49,664 bases of DNA from a virus, in the IMG/VR virus record IMGVR_UViG_3300044646_001039, positions 1 to 49,664 of that record. One strand, given 5' to 3'. The stretch's first letter is position 1. Each line of letters begins with the position of its first letter. Position numbers and translations under genes: made by a program. The notes under the pieces were generated by a model. The model worked only from the letters and a program-made list of their open reading frames with translations. It did no database searches and was not told the origin of the DNA. Below, in pieces: positions 36,455 through 44,896 of this stretch.

Positions 36455-36826
36455 ATGTCCACCGGAAATACGACGATCACCTCCAGCCAAGGTGCGACGC
36501 TGTCTTTTGGCAGTTCCATCGGCCACATCACCGGCATCGACGTGAGCCGGTCGACTGGCACGATCGACACCAGCGACCTGACGTTGGCTGACGGCGACCC
36601 TCGCTCCTACGAACCGGCGCAGCTTCTCGACGGCGACGAGGTAAAGGTCGAGGCGTTGTATTCGTCAGCGGAGACGTACCCGCAAGTCGGTGCGTCGGGG
36701 AACCTGTCTACGTCTGTCGGCGCGCTGAACGGCACCGCAGTCTGCACCGCGTCGAACGTAAAGTACGCCGTGGGCGAGGTCGTCAAGCTCTCCATGACGT
36801 TCAAGCTCGGCGGCACCCCTGACTGA
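36455..36826 (+). CDS. tail tube-like protein, paralog 2
   Basis: 123 aa. Start TITSSQGATLSFGSSIGHIT, middle DTSDLTLADGDPRSY and DGDEVKVEALYSS, end KYAVGEVVKLSMTFKLGG. Clear relative of both neighbours at the start (SSQG...F) and end ([AV]G[ED]xxKxSxxFK). Same size. Confidence 0.65.
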   Translation: MSTGNTTITSSQGATLSFGSSIGHITGIDVSRSTGTIDTSDLTLADGDPRSYEPAQLLDGDEVKVEALYSSAETYPQVGASGNLSTSVGALNGTAVCTASNVKYAVGEVVKLSMTFKLGGTPD

Positions 36827-36838
36827 TCGGGGGCGTTC

Positions 36839-37207
36839 GTGAGCGTCGTCACGTCCCAAGGCACGACCGTTTCGTTCAACGGATCGACGCTCGGCAAGAT
36901 TGTCGGCGTAAACGGTTCGTTCTCTACAGGGGCCAAGGAGATTCGTCCGCTTGCCGCGAATGTTGCACCGGACACCGGGCAGTATTTGGCCGTGTACGAG
37001 CAGACGACGTGCGACCAGACTGTTGAGCTTGAAGCCATTGCTGGCTCGTTCAACCTATCCAGCGTAGGGAAAAAAGGGCGTCTGGCTGTGAACGGCACTG
37101 GCTGGTCGTTTTCGTTTGGCACGGCCTTCCTTGAGAACATCAAGGTGACAGCAAAAGTTGGCGACGTGCTTAGACTCAGCTACTCGTTCAAGCGTAGCTA
37201 CGAATAA
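36839..37207 (+). CDS. tail tube-like protein, paralog 3
   Basis: 122 aa, GTG 36839. VVTSQGTTVSFNGSTLGKIV start, long middle with EIRPLAANVAPDTGQYLAVY and TVELEAIAG, and the end KVGDVLRLSYSFKRS. Less GC-rich than paralog 2 and the most divergent of the three, so not a recent copy. Confidence 0.6.
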   Translation: MSVVTSQGTTVSFNGSTLGKIVGVNGSFSTGAKEIRPLAANVAPDTGQYLAVYEQTTCDQTVELEAIAGSFNLSSVGKKGRLAVNGTGWSFSFGTAFLENIKVTAKVGDVLRLSYSFKRSYE

Positions 37208-37224
37208 CCACACAGGAGCAGATC

Positions 37225-37569
37225 ATGCTGTTGACCAAAGAACAGATTCTCGCCGCCGACGACCGAGCCTCCATCGAAACAAACGTCCCCGAGTGGGGCG
37301 GCAGCGTCTACGTCCGCGTGATGAGCGGCACGGAGCGGGAGTCGTTTGAGCGGGAGTGGACAAGCACCGAGGAAAAGCTGCTGCCGCAATACAAGGTCAA
37401 GCTGCTGCGGCGGTGCCTGTGCAACGACAAGGGCGAGACGCTTTTCACCAACGACGACCTTGCCGCTCTTGGCGAGAAGAACGCGCTGGTGCTGGATCGG
37501 CTGTTCACCGAGTGCATGAAGCTGAACGGCTTCGCCAAGGACGCGGTGGAGGAAGCGGCAAAAAACTAG
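37225..37569 (+). CDS. tail assembly chaperone G-like, frameshift donor
   Basis: 114 aa, ATG 37225 with CAGGAG. An acidic, helical protein in the position of lambda gpG, between tube and tape measure: SVYVRVMSGTERESFEREW, CLCNDKGETLFTNDDLAAL, LFTECMKLNGFAKDAVEEA. It ends at TAG directly after the slippery A-AAA-AAC, so a fraction of ribosomes should continue in the -1 frame to make a G-GT fusion. Confidence 0.85.
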   Translation: MLLTKEQILAADDRASIETNVPEWGGSVYVRVMSGTERESFEREWTSTEEKLLPQYKVKLLRRCLCNDKGETLFTNDDLAALGEKNALVLDRLFTECMKLNGFAKDAVEEAAKN

Positions 37570-37589
37570 ACCGCCCTCCACGCGAGGGC
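37560..37589 (+). promoter_or_regulatory. programmed -1 ribosomal frameshift signal
   Basis: A-AAA-AAC (37560-37566) in the zero frame ends right before the TAG stop. After a 6-nt spacer comes a hairpin GCCCTC/GAGGGC (37573-37578 with 37584-37589, 5-nt loop). After slippage the -1 frame continues LDRPPREG into the next chaperone gene without a stop. All three classic parts (slippery heptamer, spacer, stimulatory structure) are present. Confidence 0.9.
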
Positions 37590-37892
37590 ATGTTAAGCAA
37601 AAAGTTCTATCACCGGCTCGCCCTTGCATTGGGGCGGTCGGTGAAAGAACTGCTGGCGACGGTTGACAGTCAGGAGTTGGTCGACTGGGCGGCGTACTAC
37701 ATCCATGAGCCGTGGGGCATGGAGTGGATGCAAGCCGCGAGAATTGCGACGACGATTGCGTGGAGTGCCGGTGCGAAGGACGTTGACGAGCGTTCCTTCC
37801 TGCCGGTTTATTTCGACAGGCCGATGACTGAGGATCAGATCAAGCAAGAGTTGGCGAAGCTCGGCGGATTGTTTCAGCCCAAGGATGGGTAG
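37590..37892 (+). CDS. tail assembly chaperone T-like (made as G-T fusion)
   Basis: 100 aa if started at ATG 37590, but no ribosome site precedes that ATG except the hairpin, so it is probably made only as the fusion entered at 37566. KKFYHRLALALGRSVKELLA, SQELVDWAAYYIHEPWG and MEWMQAARIATTIAWSAGA fit second tail chaperones. Guides tape-measure folding and tail assembly. Tape measure follows after 2 nt. Confidence 0.8.
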   Translation: MLSKKFYHRLALALGRSVKELLATVDSQELVDWAAYYIHEPWGMEWMQAARIATTIAWSAGAKDVDERSFLPVYFDRPMTEDQIKQELAKLGGLFQPKDG

Positions 37893-37894
37893 CG

Positions 37895-40800
37895 ATGGCA
37901 GACGTAATTGGTTCCGTACGCGCCACGTTTACCGCCTCTGCTGGCGGAATGTTGGGTGCCATCGACCAAGTTGTTGGCAAGCTCGGGTCGTTTGCGGCTG
38001 CAACTAAGAGAACCCAGGCCCAGACTGCTGACTACAACAAGATCGTCGGCGATCTTGGATCTGCGTTTCTTGGCGGCGGAATCACCGCAGAAGAATATGC
38101 CGAGAAGGTGGGCCGGGTTCAGGGCAAGTTCAAGGGTATTGGCGAAGCCGAGCGGATGCGGATGGCCGTTGAGGCTCTTGGCATGGCTCAGTTGGCTGGC
38201 ACTCGCGATGCAGCTGAGTTGGCAGCCGCAGAGGCAAAAGTCACTGCTGCCGTTCGCAATGCAACTCCTGCAATTGAGCGGCTGTCTGTAGACCTCGCAA
38301 AAAACCGTGCCGACTTCTTGGCCGGGAAGATCAGTGCCGACCAGTATCGCCAAACCATCGCCACGCTGCCCGGCCAGATCAACGGCACCGAAACCGCGAT
38401 GCAGAAGATGGAGCGTGTTTTCAAGCAGGCGCAAGAGACTGTGCGCGGCTTGCGGACGCCAACCGACGAGTTGCAGCAGCAGTTGGCAGAGTTGAAAGAA
38501 CAAGAAGAAGCCGGTGCGATCAGCGACCAGCAATACGCACAAGCCAAGGGGCTGATTGAACAAAAGCTCCGCGAACTGACTCCCGAGTTCATCGCGGCCA
38601 AGGCTGCTGAAGAAGAACTCAACAAAGCGATGGAGAGAGGCAAGGCAGTCACCGAGTCGCTGTTGACGCCACAGCAGCAGTACGAGCGGAACGTCGCGGA
38701 GCTTGACGAACTGCTTTCCAAGAACGCCATCACTGCCGAGACGCACGCCGCCGGCATCCGCAAGGAGAAAGCCGCCCTCGACGCCGCCGACCCGGCGATG
38801 CAGGAACTCAACCGGGCGATGGAGGATGGCAAGGCGATCACGCAGGCGATGCTGACGCCGACGGAGAAGTACGAAGAAGAAATCAAAAAGCTCGACGGGC
38901 TTCTTGCCAAGAACGCAATCAGCGAGGAAACGCACGCACGGGCGACGAAGAAGGCCAAGGACGAACTCGACAAAGCTGGCCCCGCCGCTAAGTCAGTTGG
39001 CGATGCGTTCGGAGGATTGCCCGGCCCGCTCGGTGCCGCCGCCCGTGCGTTTGACATGATGCAAAAGTCGATGGGCGGAACCATCGCCGGGTTCAGAAGC
39101 GGCGGCATCAGGGGCGGCATCTCCACGTTCGTCGGCCAGATACGCGAAGGCGTTGCCAACGCTGGCTCGACGGGCGGTGCGTCGCTCATCGGCATCGCCC
39201 CGCAGATCGGCTTGGTGGCCGCTGCGGCATACGCTGGCGTGCAAGGCTTGAAGATGATGGCCGAGGCGATGGGAGCAGTCGGCGAGCGAGTCGAGCGGAC
39301 AGGCCAGCTTGCCGAGCGGATGGGCGTGTCGTTCCAAGAGTTTGAAGTGCTGGCCGTTGCAGCCAACATGGCGGGCGTCGAAACGGAAGCTCTGGCATCG
39401 GCCCAAACCAAGGGGCTGAAGGCCATCAGTGCCGCCCGTGCCGGGGCCAAGGAGCAGGCGTTGGCCTTCTCCGCTCTCGGCATCTCGCAGCGGCAGTTGC
39501 AGGAAAGCAACCCGAGTGCGTTGCTTGAGGACGCCGCCCGCAAGCTGAACGCCATCGAAGACCCGGCCACCCGGGCCACTCTTGCCATGAAGATTTTCGG
39601 CAAGGCTGGCAACGACGTGCTGCCCGCCCTTGCCGGAATCGACTCCGTAAGGGAGGGCATCCAGAGGCTCGGCGGCGTGATGAACGAAGGCGACGTTGGT
39701 CGGTTCAAGGCGCTGGACGATGCCTTCGACAACGCCACGCGGGCGACCACGCGGCTGGGTGAAACGCTGCTGGCTCCGTTCACCGGGCTGTTCCAGACAA
39801 TCGCCGAAGGCGTTGCTGCGACGTTCGGCGGGTTCGCTTCTGCGTTGGCACCGATATCGCCGCTGCTCGACGGCATCCTCAAGCCCATCGGGTTCATCGT
39901 CCAACTTGCTGGCGAGGGGCTTGGCCTGTTTGGTCGGTTCGTTGGTGCCACGATTTCTGGCATCTACGAAATCGTTGCCGGTGTCGTTGAGATTGTCTCG
40001 TACAGCCAGACGCTCGCACCGATTTTCCAAGCGGTCGGTGCGGTCGGCACGTTCATTGCCGACACGTTCTTTGCCATCGGAAAAGAAATCAGCGAGTGGA
40101 TTGGCTGGTTTGAAAAGCTGACCGGCATCGAGATCAAGCCGCTGCAAGGCGGCAGCGACCGCGAGGCCATCGAAGAAGAAATGGCACGCCGCAAGGAATT
40201 GGAAAAGGAAAACGAGCAGGCGCAGAACAAGGCTGCGGAGCGGGCCAAGGCGATGAAGGAAAGCCTGCTGTCGCCGTGGGAGCAGATGCAGCAAAAAGTT
40301 GACGAGGTGTACGACCTCGAAAAGCGTGGGCTGCTAACGGCGCAGGAGCGGGCTGCACTTGAAAAGAAAATCACCGACGAGTTCGTCGCACAGACGCCAG
40401 CCGCCCAAGCACTCAAGAAGGCACAAGAAGATCAGAAAAAGGCCAGCGAAGAAATCGCCGCAAAGATCAAAGACTCGGCCAAGGCCGGTGCCGAGCTTGG
40501 TGCCGCAGCCGATCCGATCCGCGCTCAGTTCGCGTCTGCCGCCGAGCAGATCAAGAAGGACATGGAAGCCGGTTTGATTTCGCCAGAAGCGGCAAAGGAG
40601 AAGATGAGCGAGGCCGTCGATGCGATGAACGAGGAGTTAAAGCGGCTCGGCGAAGACCAAAAGTTCGCCGAAAAAATCCGCGACGGCTTCAAGAGCGAGA
40701 TGGACAAGGTGAACGAAGAACTCGACGCCATCGACAAGAACCAGACGCTGACCGCCGCCGAGAAAGAAAAGGCCAAGGCGCAGGTACGGGACAAGGCAGC

Positions 40801-41173
40801 GGCCAGTTTGCCCGGCGGTGCGGAGCAGTCGCCCGCCGACAAGTTCCGCGAGGATCAAAAGAAGCTCAAGGAAGCGTTCGACAAGGGCATCATCGACAGA
40901 GAGCAGTTCCGCGAGCGGATGGGCAACATTCGCGGAGAGCTTGAAGACTCCATCGCCGACGCCAAGGACAAGCAAGAGCGCAACGCTGGGCCAGACCGCC
41001 GTGCCGTCGGTGCCGTGGACGTGAACTCCAGCGAGGGTGCCTCGACGTTCTTCCGGCTGCTGCGAGGGCAGGACGATCCCACCAAGCGGCAACTCAAGGA
41101 GATGGAGAAGCAGACGCGGTTGCTTGCCAACGTGGAGCAGGCGTTGGCCGAGCAGGAGGTTGTGCAGATATGA
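37895..41173 (+). CDS. tape measure protein
   Basis: 1092 aa, the usual long gene after the chaperones; sets tail length. Charged, helical ends (Lys/Glu/Ala-rich) and a hydrophobic Gly-rich centre (~res 380-470, 620-760). Internal 63-residue repeat: LNKAMERGKAVTESLLTP (residues ~242-259) recurs as LNRAMEDGKAITQAMLTP (~305-322), and a more distant third copy (RAKAMKESLLSPWEQM) occurs near residue 785. Such repeats are the usual way tape measures change length. Confidence 0.9.
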   Translation: MADVIGSVRATFTASAGGMLGAIDQVVGKLGSFAAATKRTQAQTADYNKIVGDLGSAFLGGGITAEEYAEKVGRVQGKFKGIGEAERMRMAVEALGMAQLAGTRDAAELAAAEAKVTAAVRNATPAIERLSVDLAKNRADFLAGKISADQYRQTIATLPGQINGTETAMQKMERVFKQAQETVRGLRTPTDELQQQLAELKEQEEAGAISDQQYAQAKGLIEQKLRELTPEFIAAKAAEEELNKAMERGKAVTESLLTPQQQYERNVAELDELLSKNAITAETHAAGIRKEKAALDAADPAMQELNRAMEDGKAITQAMLTPTEKYEEEIKKLDGLLAKNAISEETHARATKKAKDELDKAGPAAKSVGDAFGGLPGPLGAAARAFDMMQKSMGGTIAGFRSGGIRGGISTFVGQIREGVANAGSTGGASLIGIAPQIGLVAAAAYAGVQGLKMMAEAMGAVGERVERTGQLAERMGVSFQEFEVLAVAANMAGVETEALASAQTKGLKAISAARAGAKEQALAFSALGISQRQLQESNPSALLEDAARKLNAIEDPATRATLAMKIFGKAGNDVLPALAGIDSVREGIQRLGGVMNEGDVGRFKALDDAFDNATRATTRLGETLLAPFTGLFQTIAEGVAATFGGFASALAPISPLLDGILKPIGFIVQLAGEGLGLFGRFVGATISGIYEIVAGVVEIVSYSQTLAPIFQAVGAVGTFIADTFFAIGKEISEWIGWFEKLTGIEIKPLQGGSDREAIEEEMARRKELEKENEQAQNKAAERAKAMKESLLSPWEQMQQKVDEVYDLEKRGLLTAQERAALEKKITDEFVAQTPAAQALKKAQEDQKKASEEIAAKIKDSAKAGAELGAAADPIRAQFASAAEQIKKDMEAGLISPEAAKEKMSEAVDAMNEELKRLGEDQKFAEKIRDGFKSEMDKVNEELDAIDKNQTLTAAEKEKAKAQVRDKAAASLPGGAEQSPADKFREDQKKLKEAFDKGIIDREQFRERMGNIRGELEDSIADAKDKQERNAGPDRRAVGAVDVNSSEGASTFFRLLRGQDDPTKRQLKEMEKQTRLLANVEQALAEQEVVQI

Positions 41174-42024
41174 GCGTCATCGCATGGCGGGAAGTCATCG
41201 ACGGTCGCGGGGCCACGCAAAAGTTCGCCGAGAACGTGAAGGTGAAACGCACGTTCATCGCAACGGTGGATGACCCGACTACGCCTGTCAGCGAGATCAA
41301 CAACAGCATCGGCATTGATTGGCTGGCACCGCACCCTGAGTTTCCGGCGGTGTATGTCACCGACATGAGTTGCCAGAACGATGGCGACCCGCTGCACTAC
41401 AAAGTCGAGTTCACTTACGACCTCATCAAGCCAGAAGATCGCGCGGCGATGCCGTGGAATCGAGAAGACAAGTTCTCGTTCGCTGGCTCCACTACTACGG
41501 CCCCGGCCATCGTTCACTACAACGACGGGTTCTCATCGCCCAAGCTGATCGTCAACACCGCAGGCGACCCGCTTGAGGGTGCGGAAAAGGAACACGCCGA
41601 GTGGCGAATCTCCATCACGGGCAACAGGCAGTCGTTTCCAAAGTCGATGGCGATGGCGTACATCAACACGGTCAACAGCGATTCGTGGAGCGGCTTTCCG
41701 CCCGGCACGGTGAAGTGCCAATCCATCAGCGGCCAGCGTGAAGTCGAGCAGGTGAGCAACGCTGAAGTCGCGTACTGGCAGGTGTCGGTCGAACTGGCGT
41801 ACCGACCGGAAGGGTGGGCGTTGAAGCTGTGGGACATTGGCTACAACGAGATCAAAAGCGGGCAAAGGCAGAAGATTCTCGACAAGCTGAAGGAACCCGT
41901 CAGCGAGCCTGTCGCCTTGAGCAACGGAGTCGCCAAGTCGCCCGGCTCACCGCCCGACATGCTCACGTTCAAGGTCTACCGCGAGGCGGCTTTTTCCGGC
42001 GTGTTCTCGCAACTCCCGTCGTGA
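41170..42024 (+). CDS. tail protein, unknown type
   Basis: 284 aa, ATGA overlap with the tape measure. All-beta with two halves: VIAWREVIDGRGATQKFAEN and VEFTYDLIKPEDR, then WSGFPPGTVKCQS, AYWQVSVELAYRPEGWAL. Position of a distal-tail or baseplate hub protein, but no Dit/Tal signature can be shown. Middle segment (SMAMAYINTVNSDSW) is conserved-looking. Confidence 0.6.
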   Translation: MSVIAWREVIDGRGATQKFAENVKVKRTFIATVDDPTTPVSEINNSIGIDWLAPHPEFPAVYVTDMSCQNDGDPLHYKVEFTYDLIKPEDRAAMPWNREDKFSFAGSTTTAPAIVHYNDGFSSPKLIVNTAGDPLEGAEKEHAEWRISITGNRQSFPKSMAMAYINTVNSDSWSGFPPGTVKCQSISGQREVEQVSNAEVAYWQVSVELAYRPEGWALKLWDIGYNEIKSGQRQKILDKLKEPVSEPVALSNGVAKSPGSPPDMLTFKVYREAAFSGVFSQLPS

Positions 42025-42033
42025 GCATGACGC

Positions 42034-42480
42034 ATGGCCTCCCGCGAAAAAGCCAACAAGTCAAAAGGCGTCACGTTCACGCACGACGCCGCAAAGGCCA
42101 TCGCCGAAACCGTGCGTACCGTGCAAGGCGGGAACCGCTCGCAGAGCGGGATGCACGGCAGCGGGCAGGCGTACGCCTCGTCGCACTACCTGAGCAAGAC
42201 GACGGCAACGTGGAACAAAGGCAGCAGCCAGACGCTGACGATTCACGTCGGGACGCCGGGCAGCGAAGCCGCGTCGAGCGGCGATACGGTTGAAGCGTGG
42301 AACTACGCAGCCACGATCCCGTCTGGCGTCTGGGTCGTGTTGGCCCGAGCAAACTCTGCGTTCTACTTGGCGTCATTCGACTTTACGGGCCTGACAGGCT
42401 ACTCAGCATCCAAGCAACAAGTTCTCACGCACGCCGCCAACGGCGGATTGGCGTGGATTGATACCACGGCCTGCACATGA
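42034..42480 (+). CDS. tail-region protein
   Basis: 148 aa. Basic start (ASREKANKSKG), then GVTFTHDAAKAIAETVRTV, a Ser/Thr/Gly-rich beta domain (TATWNKGSSQTLTIHVG) and WVVLARANSAFYLASFDF. Probably virion associated. The next gene is ATGA-coupled. Not recognised. Confidence 0.55.
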   Translation: MASREKANKSKGVTFTHDAAKAIAETVRTVQGGNRSQSGMHGSGQAYASSHYLSKTTATWNKGSSQTLTIHVGTPGSEAASSGDTVEAWNYAATIPSGVWVVLARANSAFYLASFDFTGLTGYSASKQQVLTHAANGGLAWIDTTACT

Positions 42481-43298
42481 CACTCGCCACCAAAAACGGC
42501 TCGCTGATCGTCAAGGACGGCAAGATCGCAGAGAACTGCGGGTGCTGCGGGGGGTGGTATTGTTATGGCAACGAGTGTGGAAGCAATGTGAATCCAGCAT
42601 TAATTCCGTGGACATGCGGCACCGGCACAAATGACATTCCGCCAGACCATATCGTACTCTCCGTTGAATACTCGGGGCTTTCCGTCAGTTCCTACGTGTT
42701 CACATCGGCAGGGGCATCTACATACCGAAAGCGAACCATAGAGGCATCGCAATCGCTTTCTACAAATATAACGCTTACGCGGAGCACATTCTCAATAACA
42801 GAAAACGATTGGAGAAATTACAACGCCTGCTGCTACCGTGGGGTGTTTCAGGGTAGGCCAATTACTGTGCTTCCTGGAGTGCGACCCAAAGTGCTCTCCG
42901 GGACTCCTTCGCCGTGGCAGGCTGGTCTAGGGTTCACTGAGCTTCAGCAGTTTACTTTGCAGATCAATGCTTTGGTGACATTTGGAGAGCCAGAGCCGCA
43001 AGCAAACCTACCACAATGCTGCATGACTTCTGGTGATTGCGCAATGCCAGACACACCTCCAGCGTCTGGGTCTTCTCAGACTGCCGCTGTCAACGTCATA
43101 CCCGACAACGGCAGAGGAGCGACTTTCGCAGATTTTGCTTTCGCGTCTAACGGCCCGTTCAGCCAGAGCATTGCTAACCTGCGTGGCATACGTTGGTCTT
43201 TTTCAATGGAGTACGGGGCTCTCTGCTTGGTGCCGGCAGGCGTTGGCGAGCGTCCGACTAATTTAAAACGTTGTGCAACATTCACCGTTGTCGGGTAG
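42477..43298 (+). CDS. Cys-rich tail protein
   Basis: 273 aa. N-terminus LIVKDGKIAENCGCCGGWYC packs five of its seven early Cys; two CC pairs recur (NACCYRG, PQCCMTS). The remainder is beta-rich. Tail-tip or fibre-associated protein, probably exposed. The mid-part (nt 42600-43250) is visibly less GC-rich than the flanking genes, as expected for an exchanged receptor-binding segment. Confidence 0.55.
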   Translation: MTLATKNGSLIVKDGKIAENCGCCGGWYCYGNECGSNVNPALIPWTCGTGTNDIPPDHIVLSVEYSGLSVSSYVFTSAGASTYRKRTIEASQSLSTNITLTRSTFSITENDWRNYNACCYRGVFQGRPITVLPGVRPKVLSGTPSPWQAGLGFTELQQFTLQINALVTFGEPEPQANLPQCCMTSGDCAMPDTPPASGSSQTAAVNVIPDNGRGATFADFAFASNGPFSQSIANLRGIRWSFSMEYGALCLVPAGVGERPTNLKRCATFTVVG

Positions 43299-43304
43299 TA
43301 AACC

Positions 43305-44060
43305 ATGCCCTGCTACCAATCCACCAACCTGCCCAGCGGCGTCACGACCACAGGTCGCACTGGCTACGCCACCGAAGCCGACTGCCTGCAAGCCTGCAAG
43401 GAGGGCGCGTGCTGCGAGGGCACGACGTGCACGGTCAAGCCGCAGTGCCAGTGCCAAGGAGCGGGGAAGGTGTTCAAGGGGGTGGGGACGACGTGCACGC
43501 CGAATCCGTGCTCAATCTGTGATGCAAGCACAATAACCTTGAGCACGAGCGGAACCGCAAAGGGATTTTATGCTCTTTCATTTGTTTCGTACCTGTGCCC
43601 AGATCAAGAATATTCAGTAAGCGCGTCTGGTGGTGGCACGCTGACAAAAGACAATGGCCAAATTCCCGGCCGTTCGTTTTGCACGCATAGCAGCGGCGTT
43701 GGGAGATGCGCGTATGTCGGTCAGTTCGCAATTGGCAACGGCGCTAAGCTGCATGTCATATTGGTGTTTTTTACGGTTGATAGCGACATCCGCTATGCAA
43801 TCTATTCACATGTCGAGTCGCGTACGCAGGCCGCCGTCTCCGCATGCAGCCCAGCACCTATCGGACAGTCATATATCGGCATCACTGCACACTATGAAGG
43901 TTGTAGCGATGTGATAGGCACAGCAACGGATTCTGGCGCATTGCCAGCGAACTTAAGCGCAGCCGCCCCTCTTGCTATTGCTGGTCTAGGCAATGCCGCA
44001 GGATATGTCCTTGCGGCAACAGGTGGAAGTATCACGTTTTCTTTCAACCCGCTCCCATGA
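43305..44060 (+). CDS. Cys-rich tail protein with knot-like N-domain
   Basis: 251 aa. Residues 3-72 hold 13 Cys in a compact pattern: CLQACKEGACCEGTTC, KPQCQCQGAG, TTCTPNPCSIC. This looks like a disulfide-knotted or metal-bound small domain. The C-terminal part (~75-251) is beta-rich with Gly/Ser, likely fibre-like. The GC drop at about nt 43500-44000 supports recent exchange of the C-terminal part. Confidence 0.55.
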   Translation: MPCYQSTNLPSGVTTTGRTGYATEADCLQACKEGACCEGTTCTVKPQCQCQGAGKVFKGVGTTCTPNPCSICDASTITLSTSGTAKGFYALSFVSYLCPDQEYSVSASGGGTLTKDNGQIPGRSFCTHSSGVGRCAYVGQFAIGNGAKLHVILVFFTVDSDIRYAIYSHVESRTQAAVSACSPAPIGQSYIGITAHYEGCSDVIGTATDSGALPANLSAAAPLAIAGLGNAAGYVLAATGGSITFSFNPLP

Positions 44061-44509
44061 TCACCTGCCATCGCTCAAACCTTGAGCAGCGTTGCACCGA
44101 GCGTGGCTACACGCTCGACGAGGTGATGCCGTGCGTCGTATCGCAGGACGGCGACGAGTGGACGATTGACGTGGAGAGCGAGTTTTATCCACGCACGCCG
44201 AAGCCCGGCTACGAGCCGCAGCCGTCGCCACCACCACCCGACCTCGCCCGCTCCGACGCTCCCAGCTTCCTCACCAAGGTGAAGAACTTCGCCAGCGCTG
44301 CCGTCTCGCACGTCGCCGCCGGGATGCCCATGGCGAGCGACGAGGAGATCATCCGGCGGCACGACATCTGTCTGACGTGCGAGCACTTGCAAAACGACGC
44401 CTGCCAGCTGTGCGGATGCCCGGTGGCGCGGGTGGCGGGGTATGTCAGCAAGTTGTCGTGGGCCGACCAGGAATGCCCGGCGGGCAAGTGGGGCAAGAGC
44501 GACGGTTAG
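44057..44509 (+). CDS. zinc-binding-like tail-region protein
   Basis: 150 aa, ATGA overlap. Starts ITCHRSNLEQRCTERGYTL, Pro-rich linker (QPSPPPPDLA), then helix, then RRHDICLTCEHLQNDACQLC and GCPVARVAGYVSKLSW, a Cys4-type cluster with C-P-A-G-K-W at the end. The cluster resembles a small zinc knuckle seen in phage tail-region proteins. Role unknown. Confidence 0.6.
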   Translation: MITCHRSNLEQRCTERGYTLDEVMPCVVSQDGDEWTIDVESEFYPRTPKPGYEPQPSPPPPDLARSDAPSFLTKVKNFASAAVSHVAAGMPMASDEEIIRRHDICLTCEHLQNDACQLCGCPVARVAGYVSKLSWADQECPAGKWGKSDG

Positions 44510-44533
44510 CCGCCCGACTTTTACCATCTGGGT

Positions 44534-44896
44534 ATGGCTATTTTTGAGCAACTGCCCGGCACGCTGGACGTGTATTGCACGGTTGGAGACGAGGTGCCGC
44601 TGGCCCTCGACTTCGGCCGCAACATCACCGGCTACACGCTGACGAGTGCTGTGTACGTCTACGCACAGACCGTGCCGACATCCGGCGGCGTTGCCGTGCC
44701 GCAAGCCGGTGTCACCGTTTTCACGCCGACGCTGACGGTCGTGGATGCCACGCTCGGCAAGATCATGGTCGGCGCGTCTGAGGCTCAGACGTCGCTCCTT
44801 TCGCCGCTTGGGAACTACCGCTGGTATGTGCGGTGGGTCGCCAACGGTGTGACCCGAACTGTTGTGAGCGGAATCTTCAAGGTCAGCAACCCGTGA
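44534..44896 (+). CDS. beta-sandwich tail/baseplate protein
   Basis: 120 aa, ATG 44534. GDEVPLALDFGRNITGYTL, VYVYAQTVPTSGGV, then GNYRWYVRWVANGVTRTVV. Pattern of small upper-baseplate or fibre-adaptor domains (BppU-like) that hold receptor-binding proteins. GTGA overlap with the large fibre gene that follows. Confidence 0.6.
   Translation: MAIFEQLPGTLDVYCTVGDEVPLALDFGRNITGYTLTSAVYVYAQTVPTSGGVAVPQAGVTVFTPTLTVVDATLGKIMVGASEAQTSLLSPLGNYRWYVRWVANGVTRTVVSGIFKVSNP

Noticed and set aside
38188-40294. 591- and 433-aa antisense ORFs opposite the tape measure
   Set aside because: Long mirror frames are normal opposite Ala/Lys/Glu-rich tape measures; composition is Ser/Ala- or Arg/Leu-rich with no domain pattern.
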